Shown here one piece after another: positions 1 to 11,900 of a stretch of DNA of 64,000 nt. The notes beneath the pieces were generated by a model. It was not told where the DNA came from and did no database searches. It worked only from the letters and a program-made list of their open reading frames with translations. This DNA is from Sulfurimonas sp. HSL3-1 (GTDB lineage Bacteria > Campylobacterota > Campylobacteria > Campylobacterales > Sulfurimonadaceae): contig NZ_CP147920.1 of the NCBI RefSeq assembly GCF_039645995.1, positions 620,001 through 684,000 on the forward strand, read 5' to 3'. A program made the translations under genes and the position numbers. Every line of letters starts with the position of its first letter. The stretch's first letter is position 1.

Positions 1-767
1 GCCGCGCCGTTCAGGCGGATGGAGGCGTAAAAGAGATAGAGCTGGGCGATATGGTTCGAGAGCGCCGTCAGCAGCCTGATTTCATCTTCGCCGTGTTCGA
101 GCAGGCGGCGCATCAGGGGAACGAAATCCTGTTTCTGGAGCAGGGCGTCGATGAGCTGGTCGACCTTGACCTCCGCGACGCCGTAGACGAGCTCGTCGAT
201 CTCCTTGATGCCGATACGCCCCTGCAGAAGTGAGAACTTGTCCAGTTCGTTGATGGTGAGGGCGAGGTCGCCGTTTTGCGATTCGAGCAAATGGGTCGCG
301 GCGTAGGGGTCGAGATTGATGCCGCGCGCAGCCGCCTCGTTCAGCACGATCTGGCGCGCCTCGTTGGGAAAGGGGCGGAAGAGCCTGACGTCCGCACCAC
401 CCGATTTCGGGCCGAATGCGCTGGTGGCGCTTTTTTTGAAGTCGGTGCCGAAATAGGCGTAGATGAAGAGGTTGCCGGGATTCTTCTGTACCAGGTCGAT
501 CAGGGCAGTGAGGTCGTTTTTCGGCAGTTTCTTCTCACTCTTGACGATAAGGACGTTGCGGCCGCCGAAGAGTGACCCCTGCGAGAGATGCGCCTTGGCG
601 CTCGAGAACTGGTACTCATCAAAGTAGACGCTGAGCATGTTGGGGTCCTCGACGGCGGCGAGCTGTTTGGTGTAGTGCTCGATCAGGAAGTGGCTCTCGC
701 CGTAGAGCATGACGGCCCCGGGGGCCTTGTCCTGTCGGATCAGGTTGTCAAGATCCTGCCGCTTCAT
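1..767 (-). CDS. holA: DNA polymerase III subunit delta (3' end beyond window)
   Basis: The left edge carries an open leftward frame that starts at ATG 767 and leaves the window without a stop, so about 255 residues are visible. It begins MKRQDLDNLIRQDKAPGAVMLYGE and continues with features typical of HolA: an early GESHFLIE segment in the position of the (degenerate) nucleotide-binding loop, then LFGGRNVLIVKSEKK, and later NGDLALTINELDKFSLL, matching the family's lid/helical region. HolA opens the beta sliding clamp as part of the clamp loader. The start overlaps the end of rnr by ATGA (767-764), indicating translational coupling. The C-terminal collar domain lies outside the window. Confidence 0.85.
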   Translation of the reverse strand, partial: MKRQDLDNLIRQDKAPGAVMLYGESHFLIEHYTKQLAAVEDPNMLSVYFDEYQFSSAKAHLSQGSLFGGRNVLIVKSEKKLPKNDLTALIDLVQKNPGNLFIYAYFGTDFKKSATSAFGPKSGGADVRLFRPFPNEARQIVLNEAAARGINLDPYAATHLLESQNGDLALTINELDKFSLLQGRIGIKEIDELVYGVAEVKVDQLIDALLQKQDFVPLMRRLLEHGEDEIRLLTALSNHIAQLYLFYASIRLNGA

Positions 768-2743
768 TCGCGCTCCTTGGAGAGGGTCGCATGGGACTCC
801 ACGGTGCGGACGAAAGTCGTATGGATCCGCGCGGTGGCCAGGCTGACGTTCTCGATACGCAGTTCGATGTCGTCAAAGAGCATGACCGGCTCGTTCGTAA
901 CGACTTTGACTTTGGCGCCGCGCAGCGGTCCGGTGATCTCGGCGCGCAGTTCCGGGTCGGTGGCGTAGACCCGCGCCGGGAAGACCTCGCCGATATGTTC
1001 ATTGGCCCAGCGGGCGAACTTGCGGTCCATGAAACGCACTTCAATGTCGCTCGCCTCGCGCTCCTTATCGCTGATGGCGAAACAGAGCGCGTCGATGTTG
1101 CGAAGGACGTAGGAACCCTCCTCCTTGTCGCCGCGCTGGATCGCCTTGAGCAGCCGGTGGACGATGAGGTCCGAGTAGCGGCGGATGGGGGAGGTGAAGT
1201 GGGTATAGCGCTCGAACCCCAGCCCGAAGTGCCCGACGTTGTCCGGGGCGTAGCGCGCCTGCATCTGGGAACGGATAATGAGGGTATCGACTTCGTGGGC
1301 GATCCCGCGCTTCTGCGCTTCGTGCTGGATGCCCGTAATGGTCTCTTTGAGGCTCTCTTTCTGTTCCGCGATGATCCCGATGCCGGCCAGTTCGGTATAG
1401 AGGCTCTGCAGTTTCGCCGGGCTCGGGGGTTCGTGGATACGGAAAACACCGCGCTCGTACATCGCCGCCGCGGCCTTGTTCGCCAGCAGCATACAGTCTT
1501 CGATGAGGGCATGCGAGGGGGTCTCCTCCGCGACGGTCGTCCCCAAGATGTTCTGCGCGTCATCCAGGGCCATCTCCAGCTCCTCGGAACGGAAGTCGAA
1601 GCCGATTTTGAGGCGTTTTGCGCGCAGGGCGTCGGTCAGTTTGCGCAGTTCGAAAAGGTTGGCGATGACGGTGCGTTCGTCGTCGTTTGCCGGCGCGGCC
1701 TTGTCCGGAGCGTCAAAGAGCGCGTCGACCTCTTCGTAGTTGAAGCGCCGTTTGGAGTGGATGATGGACTCGAAGAGTTCCGTCTCAACGACCTCGTGGC
1801 TCTCCGGGTCAAGGACCATCTTGAAGGTGTAGGCGAGGCGGTCGACGTGGGGCTGCAGGGAGCAAAGCGTCTCCGAGAGCTCGCGCGGCAGCATCGGGAT
1901 GGAGCGGTGGGGCAGGTAGATGGAGAAGCTGCGGTAGATCGCCTCGGCATCGATGGGGCCGAAGGGGGTGACATAGGCGCTGACGTCCGCAATGGCGACA
2001 TAGAGGGTGTGCGCGTCGGGCAGGTAGCAGACGGCGTCGTCGAAGTCCTTGGCCGTGACGGGGTCGATGGTGCAGAAGGGGAGACCGCGCAGGTCCTTGC
2101 GTCCCGGAAATTTCGAGGCATCGACTGTTTTGTCGAAACTTGCGGCGAGTTTTTGCACCTCTTCGTCGAACGCGTCGTGTTTGTTGTACATGGCCAGGAC
2201 GATCTTTTCGTCCACCAGCGGGTCGGCCAGGTTGCCGAGGACCTCCATGATCTCGCCGTTTTGGTTGTTGACCTTGAAAAGCGTCCCCTCATCATACCCG
2301 GCGAGGGCCTCGGCGCTGAGCGGCACCCCGGCGGGGTAGTCGTTGCGGATGTCGAGCACCGATTTGACGCCGTTTTGGATCTTGACGTAGGCGACGCTGA
2401 AGGTCTCCGCCCGTCCGACGACGGCGACGAGCTTCGCCGAGGGGCGTCCCCGGCGCCCAAGCAGCCGTTTGACGATGACGAGGTCCCCCTCCTTGGCGTC
2501 GCCCAGGTCGTGTTCGTCGATGAAAAGGTCGCGCACGTTGGCGCCGAGGACCTGCAGGTAGGCGCCGCTGCCCGACTGGTTCATGGCGATGGCGCCGGCA
2601 CGGTACTGGGAAGGGAGGCGGTAGACGCCCTCTTCGAGGACGACGAGGCCTTCTTGGAGCCACTGCGCAACGAGGGGCTTTTCGTCTTCGGTAACGTCCT
2701 GGGCATAGAGTCCGACGGTCAATCTGACTAAAAGTGATTTCAT
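764..2743 (-). CDS. rnr: Ribonuclease R (RNB-family 3'-5' exoribonuclease)
   Basis: A 659-residue RNase II/R protein that degrades structured RNA processively from the 3' end in the cytoplasm. The RNB catalytic signature CTIDPVTAKDFDDA carries the conserved Mg-binding aspartates (around residues 228-240), followed by YVAIADVSAYV and the LPHRSIPMLPRELSE block typical of the family. Near the C-terminus HFTSPIRRYSDLIVHRLL is the second conserved RNB motif. A short C-terminal beta segment stands in for the S1 domain. At 659 residues it is shorter than the enterobacterial enzyme (over 800) but matches the short form usual in Campylobacterota. It is translationally coupled to holA and has a TATAAT box 24 bp upstream. 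Confidence 0.93.
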   Translation of the reverse strand: MKSLLVRLTVGLYAQDVTEDEKPLVAQWLQEGLVVLEEGVYRLPSQYRAGAIAMNQSGSGAYLQVLGANVRDLFIDEHDLGDAKEGDLVIVKRLLGRRGRPSAKLVAVVGRAETFSVAYVKIQNGVKSVLDIRNDYPAGVPLSAEALAGYDEGTLFKVNNQNGEIMEVLGNLADPLVDEKIVLAMYNKHDAFDEEVQKLAASFDKTVDASKFPGRKDLRGLPFCTIDPVTAKDFDDAVCYLPDAHTLYVAIADVSAYVTPFGPIDAEAIYRSFSIYLPHRSIPMLPRELSETLCSLQPHVDRLAYTFKMVLDPESHEVVETELFESIIHSKRRFNYEEVDALFDAPDKAAPANDDERTVIANLFELRKLTDALRAKRLKIGFDFRSEELEMALDDAQNILGTTVAEETPSHALIEDCMLLANKAAAAMYERGVFRIHEPPSPAKLQSLYTELAGIGIIAEQKESLKETITGIQHEAQKRGIAHEVDTLIIRSQMQARYAPDNVGHFGLGFERYTHFTSPIRRYSDLIVHRLLKAIQRGDKEEGSYVLRNIDALCFAISDKEREASDIEVRFMDRKFARWANEHIGEVFPARVYATDPELRAEITGPLRGAKVKVVTNEPVMLFDDIELRIENVSLATARIHTTFVRTVESHATLSKERE

Positions 2744-2766
2744 GGAGGCTTTCGATTTTTTACCAG

Positions 2767-2772
2767 ATTATA
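2767..2772 (-). promoter_or_regulatory. -10 box (TATAAT) for rnr-holA
   Basis: Perfect TATAAT on the minus strand, 24 bp before the rnr start, in the divergent gap with the next rightward gene. Confidence 0.6.
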
Positions 2773-2792
2773 GCGTATGGGATAACTTATGC

Positions 2793-2798
2793 TAAAAT
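2793..2798 (+). promoter_or_regulatory. -10 box (TAAAAT) for the 2838 gene and greB
   Basis: The sequence TATGCTAAAAT resembles an extended -10 element. It places a transcript start near 2805, just ahead of the AGGAG and TTG start at 2838. Confidence 0.4.
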
Positions 2799-2837
2799 TT
2801 TCGACTACCAATATTGAACACATTAGGAGAAAAAGCA

Positions 2838-3173
2838 TTGCAGTTTATTGATAGTGAAGCGGTATTGAAACAGCTCGGTTATTCACCGAACGAGGCACTC
2901 ATGGAGCAGGTCGGACGCATCGAGGCGAATACGGCCGGATATGACAAGATCCAGAAGCACATCCTCGAGCTGCACGAGCAGCTGAAAGTCGATGACAGTT
3001 TCGTGGCCCTTTCGAATACACGCGACTGTTTCAAGATCAAGATCGAGGCGCCGAGCGACGAACGCAAAGCCGAAGCGCTGGAACGCCTGAACCATTTCAC
3101 CGAAAAATACAAGATCGACCTCGAACAGGTCCCGGGAAAAGAGACCTACTACATCCTGGGGTACAGCAAGTAA
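2838..3173 (+). CDS. Small conserved-looking protein of unknown function
   Basis: I do not recognise a family. TTG at 2838 is preferred over the in-frame TTG at 2814 because AGGAG lies about 9 bases upstream of 2838; this gives 111 residues. The protein is soluble, acidic and mostly helical (EALMEQVGRIEANTAGYDKI, then ILELHEQLKVDDSFV), with a C-terminal half (CFKIKIEAPSDERKAEALERL) that looks like a small alpha/beta fold. There is no signal peptide or membrane segment. It stops 3 bases before the greB start, so the two are almost certainly cotranscribed, which hints at a housekeeping role but does not define one. Confidence 0.75.
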   Translation: MQFIDSEAVLKQLGYSPNEALMEQVGRIEANTAGYDKIQKHILELHEQLKVDDSFVALSNTRDCFKIKIEAPSDERKAEALERLNHFTEKYKIDLEQVPGKETYYILGYSK

Positions 3174-3176
3174 ATC

Positions 3177-3704
3177 ATGCGCGTTGAGCCGATGACCCCC
3201 GAGGGGTACGATCTGCTGACGAGGGAGTTCAAATTCCTCAAAGAGGTCGAAAAACCCCGTGTCAACCACGAAAAGCAGGTGGCGGCGGAGCTCGGCGACC
3301 GCAGCGAAAACGCGGAGTACCACGCCGCCAAGGAGAAGCTCCGCCACATCGACAAGCGTCTTTTCTATCTCAACGGCATGATCGAAAAGGCCCGGGTGAT
3401 CGACCCCGAAGGCCTCGACCACAGCCGGGTGCATTTCGGCGCGACCGTCACCCTGGAGCGCATCGAAGACGGGGAGGAGGAGCGCTATACGATCTGCGGG
3501 GTGCTTGAGAGTGAACCGGAGATCGGACTCATCTCCGTCCATGCGCCCCTTGCCCGGGCGGTCATGGGCAAAGCGGAGGGGGACGAACTGACGGTAAAGC
3601 TGCCCGCCGGTCTGCGCGCATACGAGGTGCTCGGCATCGAGTATATTCCGCTTTTTTCGCTGAAAAAACAGATCCGGGGCGAGGCGGATTTCAGTTTCGC
3701 CTGA
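3177..3704 (+). CDS. greB: Transcription elongation factor GreB
   Basis: A 175-residue Gre factor that rescues backtracked RNA polymerase by stimulating transcript cleavage. The N-terminal coiled coil begins MTPEGYDLLTREFKFLKEVE and carries the signature LGDRSENAEYHAAKEKLR with the acidic tip, followed by IDKRLFYLNGMIEKA. The C-terminal FKBP-like domain ends in GIEYIPL. The basic N-terminal helix and the LRHIDKRLFYL segment match GreB better than GreA. It follows the small gene at 2838 by 3 bases. Confidence 0.85.
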   Translation: MRVEPMTPEGYDLLTREFKFLKEVEKPRVNHEKQVAAELGDRSENAEYHAAKEKLRHIDKRLFYLNGMIEKARVIDPEGLDHSRVHFGATVTLERIEDGEEERYTICGVLESEPEIGLISVHAPLARAVMGKAEGDELTVKLPAGLRAYEVLGIEYIPLFSLKKQIRGEADFSFA

Positions 3705-3765
3705 AAAGCGCTTCCTCTGCGTTTCCCCCTCTGCCGGCACCACCGGAAATTCAACTCCCCTTTGC

Positions 3766-3771
3766 TATAAT
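3766..3771 (+). promoter_or_regulatory. -10 box (TATAAT) for purL
   Basis: Perfect TATAAT preceded by TTTGC, 31 bp upstream of the GTG start of purL. Confidence 0.6.
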
Positions 3772-3802
3772 CCTTCCCACTATTTATGCGTAAGGAAATG
3801 CA

Positions 3803-6016
<2,214 letters not shown>

Positions 6017-6053
6017 CCCCACCCGCACGACACTGCAACCGCTTCTGATACTT

Positions 6054-6075
6054 CATGTCGGCGTTAGCCGGCATG
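6054..6075. terminator. Hairpin at the purL / CPBP convergent junction
   Basis: A 9-bp stem (one G-U pair) with a GTTA loop sits between the convergent genes and includes the stop codon of the leftward gene. Neither strand has a clear T-run after the stem, so intrinsic termination is uncertain. Confidence 0.35.
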
Positions 6076-6726
6076 ATAGAAAAAGCCCCCGATTCCCAGC
6101 GTAAAGACAAGATTGCCGTACAGCGAGTGCTCAAAAGCGCTCATGGCGACGGAACGGGTACGCAGATAAGTACGCATAAAGAGCAGACCTCCCAGAAAAC
6201 TGAGGATCATGGCGACGGGATTGCCGAACACACCGTGTACCAGGGAAAAGAGCAGGGCGTTAAGCAGAATGAGAAGCCGCCGGTCGGTGATGAGGCGTTC
6301 AAACCGGTAGGTGAAAAAGGCCCGGAAGACGATCTCCTGCGCCAGGGCGGAGAGCAGCGGGTAAAGGAGCATCACCAGTAGCCACAGTCCCGGACGCTCG
6401 CGGGGAAACACAAAAAGCAGTTCGGGGAAAATGATCCATACCGCGACACCCAATAACGTTCCCAGAAGGGTGAACCGGACAAGCACCCTCCGAAGTTTGT
6501 TGCCGTCGATATGCCACTGCAGCTTCGTATCACCGTTTTTTCGCAGTACAAACAGGGCATAGAGCATCCCTAGCCACAGCAGCGGCATAATGGCAAACCT
6601 CGGCAGCAAACCCGTGATGATCAGCAGCGGAAGCGCAAAGTAAAGCAGCACTGTTTCGAACAGAAGACGGAGGCGGGAGAAGATAATGATGTCGGTCAAG
6701 GGGGGCACGTCTGTTCCATTTTTCAT
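6064..6726 (-). CDS. CPBP-family intramembrane protease-like protein
   Basis: A 220-residue membrane protein with about six hydrophobic segments, of the CPBP/Abi family (relatives of Rce1). The C-terminal half shows the family motifs: EIVFR in the first (around residues 140-146), FSLVH in the second, and an EHSLYGNLV segment in the third. The first motif is normally EExxxR, but here the first acid is Gln (AQEIVFR), so one of the two usual glutamates is missing. Function in the cell is unknown; family members process prenylated proteins, bacteriocins or signalling peptides. It lies downstream of the two giant genes on the same strand but a hairpin separates them. Confidence 0.75.
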   Translation of the reverse strand: MKNGTDVPPLTDIIIFSRLRLLFETVLLYFALPLLIITGLLPRFAIMPLLWLGMLYALFVLRKNGDTKLQWHIDGNKLRRVLVRFTLLGTLLGVAVWIIFPELLFVFPRERPGLWLLVMLLYPLLSALAQEIVFRAFFTYRFERLITDRRLLILLNALLFSLVHGVFGNPVAMILSFLGGLLFMRTYLRTRSVAMSAFEHSLYGNLVFTLGIGGFFYHAG

Positions 6727-6749
6727 CGAAAGTTCTTTGGTGTTTCAGG

Positions 6750-6767
6750 GTGCCCTTTTCAGGGCAC
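6750..6767 (-). terminator. Hairpin after the 731-residue gene
   Basis: An inverted repeat GTGCCC/GGGCAC with a 6-base loop lies between the stop of the 731-residue gene and the start of the CPBP gene. No T-run follows, so it may be a partial terminator or mRNA-stabilising hairpin. Confidence 0.4.
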
Positions 6768-6776
6768 GTTGCATGC

Positions 6777-8972
6777 TCAAAGGAGCAGTGTGGCCGTCAC
6801 GAAGCCGCTCTGCCCTCCGCCGTCGTTGACCTGCTGCACGCCGATGGTGACGGTGCGGCCGGCACTCTGGGGGAGCGGAAGTGAAAGCGAATCGAACAGA
6901 TGGTAGTTCTGGTAAGGGGATTGCGCCCGCTGCTCTCCGGGAACGGCCTCTGCGGCGAAATCGCCGGGAGTGCCGTTAGCCCACCAGACGGTGTAAAGAC
7001 CGGCAGAGAGAGGGTTGGTGAAGGTCAACTTGATCATCGTACGGTTATAGAAATCGACGCCGAGGGGTTCGGCAATGAATGGCGGCGGAACCGTCGGCGT
7101 CACCGGGATGCGGACCGCCCGGACGGTATTACCGGCAGGGCCCACTTTGCCAAGGGCCTTGAGGCGCAGATGGTACGCCACGGTGTCCGATACCCCGTCG
7201 GGGCCGGGGAGAGGGTCGGGCACGTTAAGCTCGGTCGGAAGCGTCGCGGGGTCGAACTCTGCGACTTTTGTCCAGAGGGCAAGATGTGTTGGCATCTGAT
7301 GGAGTTCGGCCGTGCCGGCAGGGAAAAGGGTCGTGCCGCCGTCCCCCGGTTCAAAGTAGACGTCACTGCCCGAGACGCCGGTAACTTCCGCCTTAAACGG
7401 CGGGGCGACGAGGAATCCCCCCAGGAAATCGCTCAGCGTACCTGCCCCGGCGATGGTTGTGCGGTAGCGTCTGGCGCCGACGTAGACCGGTGCGGATACC
7501 GTGACCGTTTCCAGACGGGGCTGACCCGACGCGCCGCTTTTTTGCCGGTAGACATGCACTCTGGCACCGGCATCCTCTTTGATGACTTTGTCGGGCAACC
7601 AGCCGGGGAGCGCCGGCGTCTCCGTTTGGCGTGTCAGGGTGGCGGCGCCGCTTTGATAGCGGGCCTCTATCAACGGCGGGGCCGGCGGTTCATACCCAAA
7701 GGAGAGGCCGGTCCACGGCGACCATGCACTGAAGGTGCTTTCGCGATCCCAGGCATCGGTAGCGCAGGCCCGGCAGCGGACCCGGACATCGTGGAATGGG
7801 ACTTCCCGGCGCCGGGTCAGATTGCCTTCGCCCGGCATCTCATCGGGGAAGCGGGTACGGTTCTCTATACTCTCCTTCAGTAGGTCGCCCCCGATGGAAG
7901 GGCTCTTTGAAGTCTCCTCTTCGAGACGTACACCCAGGGCATCTGCAGCCGTCTGCTGCCAGTGCAGGTTGTAGCTGGCTTCGAAGACGGGTTTATCCGT
8001 TTTGGCATCGATGCCGAAGTGCACTTTGGGATCGCCGTAGAGGGGCACACCGGGCGCAGTCAGATCGGCAACGGGACGGGAGAGGCAGATGACGAGATTG
8101 CTGGGCCCGACCCGTTTGTCTTTTTCTCTGACACGGTAGACGGCGGTCTTGCCCGAAGGTATTTTTTCGAGCAGCAGGTCACGTTTGAGCTCGTCTATCT
8201 TCGGCCATTTGGTTCGGGGGCCGTCAAAAAAGCCGTGTCCGAACAGAAGGGCATGTTCCCATCGAAGGGCGGCCATCATCCCGAAGATCTCCCAGGGGGA
8301 GGCTTCCCCCTCTTCGAGATCGGCCGGGCCCGACGCCTGACCCTCCTGTGCCGCCGTGACAAACTCCTGCCACTCCGCCGCATCGAGGGTCGTCGGTATC
8401 GAGCTGCGCGGCGTCACAGCTGCCAGGTCGGCATCGAGGGTCTTTTTGACACGGATACGGGCAATCTCCTCAAAGGAGAGCCCCCGGTCATCGAAGAGGT
8501 CGAGGCTGCGGAAGTTTTCGAAACGGCTTCCCATGCCGAGCAGTTCAAACCGGTCCATGTCTGCTGCTTCGACCAGGACGACCTCCCCGTCGGAAACGCT
8601 GCGTTCGGCCACCAGGGTGTCCGTCGCGCTATCAAATACCCGAAGCCGGGTCGTCATGCCGCGATAGGTAAAGCGGACAGCCTGGACGGGGGCCGGCAGC
8701 TCAAATCGGCAGACGATCCATCCGTCGGGAATGATGTCGCCGTGTACTTTCCACCAGCTGGCGGGCACGCTGAGCAGCGCCGTTGATTCACCGGGGGTTT
8801 CCGGTTTGCGGGGGGAGAGTTCGTCCATCCATGCCCGTTCCACAATAATGGTATCGGGCAGTCCGAGAAAACCGCCTGAACCGTCCGGCGCTTGCAGAGG
8901 ATAGGACCAGCGTAACCGGTGGCCTGTGGGTGCATCGTCGACCCAACCAAGTCCTGTAAGATAGAGTTTCAT
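6777..8972 (-). CDS. Large uncharacterised protein (731 aa), partner of the 1361-aa protein
   Basis: I cannot assign a function. The N-terminus has no signal peptide (MKLYLTGLGWVDDAPTG) and is followed by HRLRWSYPLQ, a 'rLRW' opening I associate, from memory only, with very large bacterial proteins of unknown role. The protein looks beta-rich with several Fn3-like or jelly-roll-like modules: a region near residues 90-140 with a carbohydrate-binding flavour (AVRFTYRGMTTRLRVFDS), and a C-terminal stretch rich in Pro/Thr-bounded strands (FIAEPLGVDFYNRTMIKLTF). There are few cysteines and no membrane helix. The start overlaps the upstream 1361-residue gene by ATGA (8972-8969), so the two products are made together and may act together. 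Confidence 0.8.
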   Translation of the reverse strand: MKLYLTGLGWVDDAPTGHRLRWSYPLQAPDGSGGFLGLPDTIIVERAWMDELSPRKPETPGESTALLSVPASWWKVHGDIIPDGWIVCRFELPAPVQAVRFTYRGMTTRLRVFDSATDTLVAERSVSDGEVVLVEAADMDRFELLGMGSRFENFRSLDLFDDRGLSFEEIARIRVKKTLDADLAAVTPRSSIPTTLDAAEWQEFVTAAQEGQASGPADLEEGEASPWEIFGMMAALRWEHALLFGHGFFDGPRTKWPKIDELKRDLLLEKIPSGKTAVYRVREKDKRVGPSNLVICLSRPVADLTAPGVPLYGDPKVHFGIDAKTDKPVFEASYNLHWQQTAADALGVRLEEETSKSPSIGGDLLKESIENRTRFPDEMPGEGNLTRRREVPFHDVRVRCRACATDAWDRESTFSAWSPWTGLSFGYEPPAPPLIEARYQSGAATLTRQTETPALPGWLPDKVIKEDAGARVHVYRQKSGASGQPRLETVTVSAPVYVGARRYRTTIAGAGTLSDFLGGFLVAPPFKAEVTGVSGSDVYFEPGDGGTTLFPAGTAELHQMPTHLALWTKVAEFDPATLPTELNVPDPLPGPDGVSDTVAYHLRLKALGKVGPAGNTVRAVRIPVTPTVPPPFIAEPLGVDFYNRTMIKLTFTNPLSAGLYTVWWANGTPGDFAAEAVPGEQRAQSPYQNYHLFDSLSLPLPQSAGRTVTIGVQQVNDGGGQSGFVTATLLL

Positions 8973-11900
8973 TCCATGCCTCCTTTATCTGACACGTCGC
9001 TGTCGAGCCCAACGTCGGGAGCGGACGTTTTCGGCACACTTTTGGTTTCGGCTGCGGAGAGGGTGCGAATGGCACTCCCAAGGTTCTCCGGCAGGTCAGC
9101 AAGGCGTTTTGAGACGCTTTCAAGCTGCTTCACGGCGGAAGAGAACGCATCCATTGTGGGCTGATCCGGCGTTTGAAGCGGCGGTGTCGCGCCGCCTTTG
9201 AGGCGCTCTTTGATCCAGTCGGGGTCGACCCGGGGGTCGATCAGGACATCAATGATGTCCCATGGGATATCGTAAATGACGGCAAGCCGTTCCAGCAGAC
9301 CGGCAGGAATTTCGATGGGCGAGGCCGGCAGCGGCCACCGCTCCCCGAACGGCTGTATGAACGTGAGGGCAATCTGTTCAGTCGTGCCGCCGACGGCCGG
9401 TGAGGGGCGCAGGCGCGGCAGCCCCGGCAGCGCCGTGTCAAACCGGAGTGTCAAGGTGTATTCGCCGCGGGGCAGCCGGGTGCGATGCCCGGCCAGCCCC
9501 CCGACCAAGAATGCGGATGTGGCATCCGGACTCGGCAGGATTTCGACGGTCAGCTCAAGAGGATGGCGTACTTCGTATCCGGTAGGGCAGTCGCCGCTTT
9601 GTTCGACATGTCTGATCTGCAGCGACGCTTCGACACGGCGCCAATCCACCGGTTCGGGTGTTCGGACCCACAGCGCCAAAGGACGGCCGCTGCCGTCGGT
9701 GACAGCTTCGATCGTCGTGCTCTCGACGGTGTCATTGATTCCGTCGAGCATATCGCCGCTCCCGTCGTTGAAGCGGGCGCCGGATGCCGCTGCGAAACGC
9801 GCGAAGCGCTCGGCGCTAAGAGCGTCAAGGGGGTTGATCCACTGTGTCATCGCGCTCGGGAGGCGCCAGTTGACGGGCGGAACACTCAGCTCTTCGGGGT
9901 AGAGAGGTTGGATCAGATCGCCGTTACCGATCAGTCGCTCGTTCTCGAAAACAGGGCGGAATGATTCGGCGACAGAGAGCGTTTTCCGTGCGAAAATCGG
10001 ATCGACACGGTTTCCTTTTCGTACCGGACGGTGGGGCTTCTGATACGAGACGGGGATGATGGAAGGGCAGCAGGCGCTGTCGGTGCGCCCGCTGGGGCTG
10101 TAACGCACGGTGAGACACCGGCTGTTCCAGTCGAGATGCTCTGTGAAGGAGGCGAACATGGAGACATAGCAGTTCCAGCCGTCAAGCTTCACCTCGCCGC
10201 GTTCGGGGTGATCGAACGCAAGGGTCACCGCGGCCGGTCCGCTTTGAGTCAGAAGGTCGGGAAGGACGATCTCCTGATCCGGCGAGACCGTGCCGCAGTG
10301 CTCCTGTATCCATTGCCGCGACGCTCCCGGGAGGTAGGAATCGCCGTCGCCGTTCGGACCCGGAATGAGCTCCTGGACGACGGTTTCCCCGCTTTCCCAG
10401 ACGATACGCATCCGCAGCGGATTAAAGATCGCGTCCATATAGGGTACGAGAAAGCGCACAGCCGGCCGGTACTCCTGGTAAATCGGGAAACCGAAGCCGT
10501 ACATCGTGGGGTTCCAGGGCAGTGATTCGTCAAAAAAGATCCGGTTGTCACCGATGGTGGTGGAGCGGATATAGGGACGAAGTGTTTCGGGGAAATCGAT
10601 GTTGAAGGTATCACGGAGTTCCCATTCGGTCGTTTTACTGCTGGGGAGTCCCCCGCCGGGATACTCGGCAACAGAGGTGCCGGAGAGCGCCACTTCGTAC
10701 CGGCCCGGTGTCAGGACGACCTTCTCCTGCCAGTTACAGCTGCGTTGGCGTGCTTCGGTGTAGCGTACGGCATAGAGCAGCAGGTCGCGATCCTTGCTGC
10801 CGGACGAGATGACGATGCTCTCTTCGGGTTGCGGCAGCTCAATGGTCAGGGCCATCAGCTGCAGACTGTCATAGAGGCTCCAGACGACATCCGATACCGT
10901 AAAGACGCCGTACTTGGTCTCGATCCGCATTTTCCGATCGTATTCGATATTGCCCACCAGATACAGCGTGATCTGCTCTACTTCGACGGGGAGGTCGGTC
11001 GCCGTGCGGAAAGCGAGTTCAAACCGTTCGCTTTTAAACACCCGGGTCGGCAGCGCCGGCTGGAACACCGTTTCAAGCGAACCCATGTTCTGGATGGGGT
11101 CGACGAGCATCTCATTGAAACGCCGGGGATTGATGAAGTGCTCTTCGGTGCCGTATCCGAAGTTCACTTCGCAGGTGTGCCCGGGGGTTTCATAGGTGCT
11201 CTCGATCGTATCCACGTGGGGGACGACCCAGGCAAAGGGGTCCTGGCCGTTGATGTGCAGCCGTGCGGTATCGCCGCCCGGTCCTGCCGCCCAAACCGCC
11301 TGGATACCGGCGACGGCCGTACCCTGGGCGATGTCGGTCACTGTGAGGGCGTCCAGCCGGTGGGTGACGGTATAGCCTCCCTCCGTGGCGGCGCTGATGA
11401 CGGAACCGACAACCTTGCCGGTCTGGTCGATGACGCGTGTGCTGAACGGAATGACGATCTCGGCGTCAGGCCAGCCTCCGCGCGCTTCGGCATTAAACTC
11501 CCACTGCCGTCCGGTCAGCGAATGCAGCAGCGCTGGTTGCATCGCGCCGCTGTCCGATTCTGCCCCCCGTTTCCAACTGCCGGCCAGCAGCGGCGAGGCG
11601 ACGGCTGGCGCTTCGGGGTCTTCATCCCCGAGGGTCAACGTTTTTTCGCCTTTGATATCGGGAATAGGCCAGGGAAGGTTCAGTTTGTATTTGAACGTGA
11701 CATCCAGTTCCGTCGGATCGGGCGTGTGTCCCAGGACCTCCGCCGCGCCGCTCAGGGCAAACTTGAACTTCCACACTTTGAGCCCCAGCTCGCCCCAGAT
11801 CTTGAACAGCCCCTCGAGCAGGACCGGGTTCCATCCAATAGTAGCGGCGACGGCGGCGCCGATCCGGGCGAAGAGGGTGATGATGCTCCATTTCCACTCG

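Noticed and set aside
791-2731. A 646-codon frame antisense to rnr, and similar long antisense frames over purL, valS and the ATP-grasp genes
   Set aside because: These are frames kept open by codon bias at high G+C. Their translations are low-complexity in D, V, R and G and match no family.
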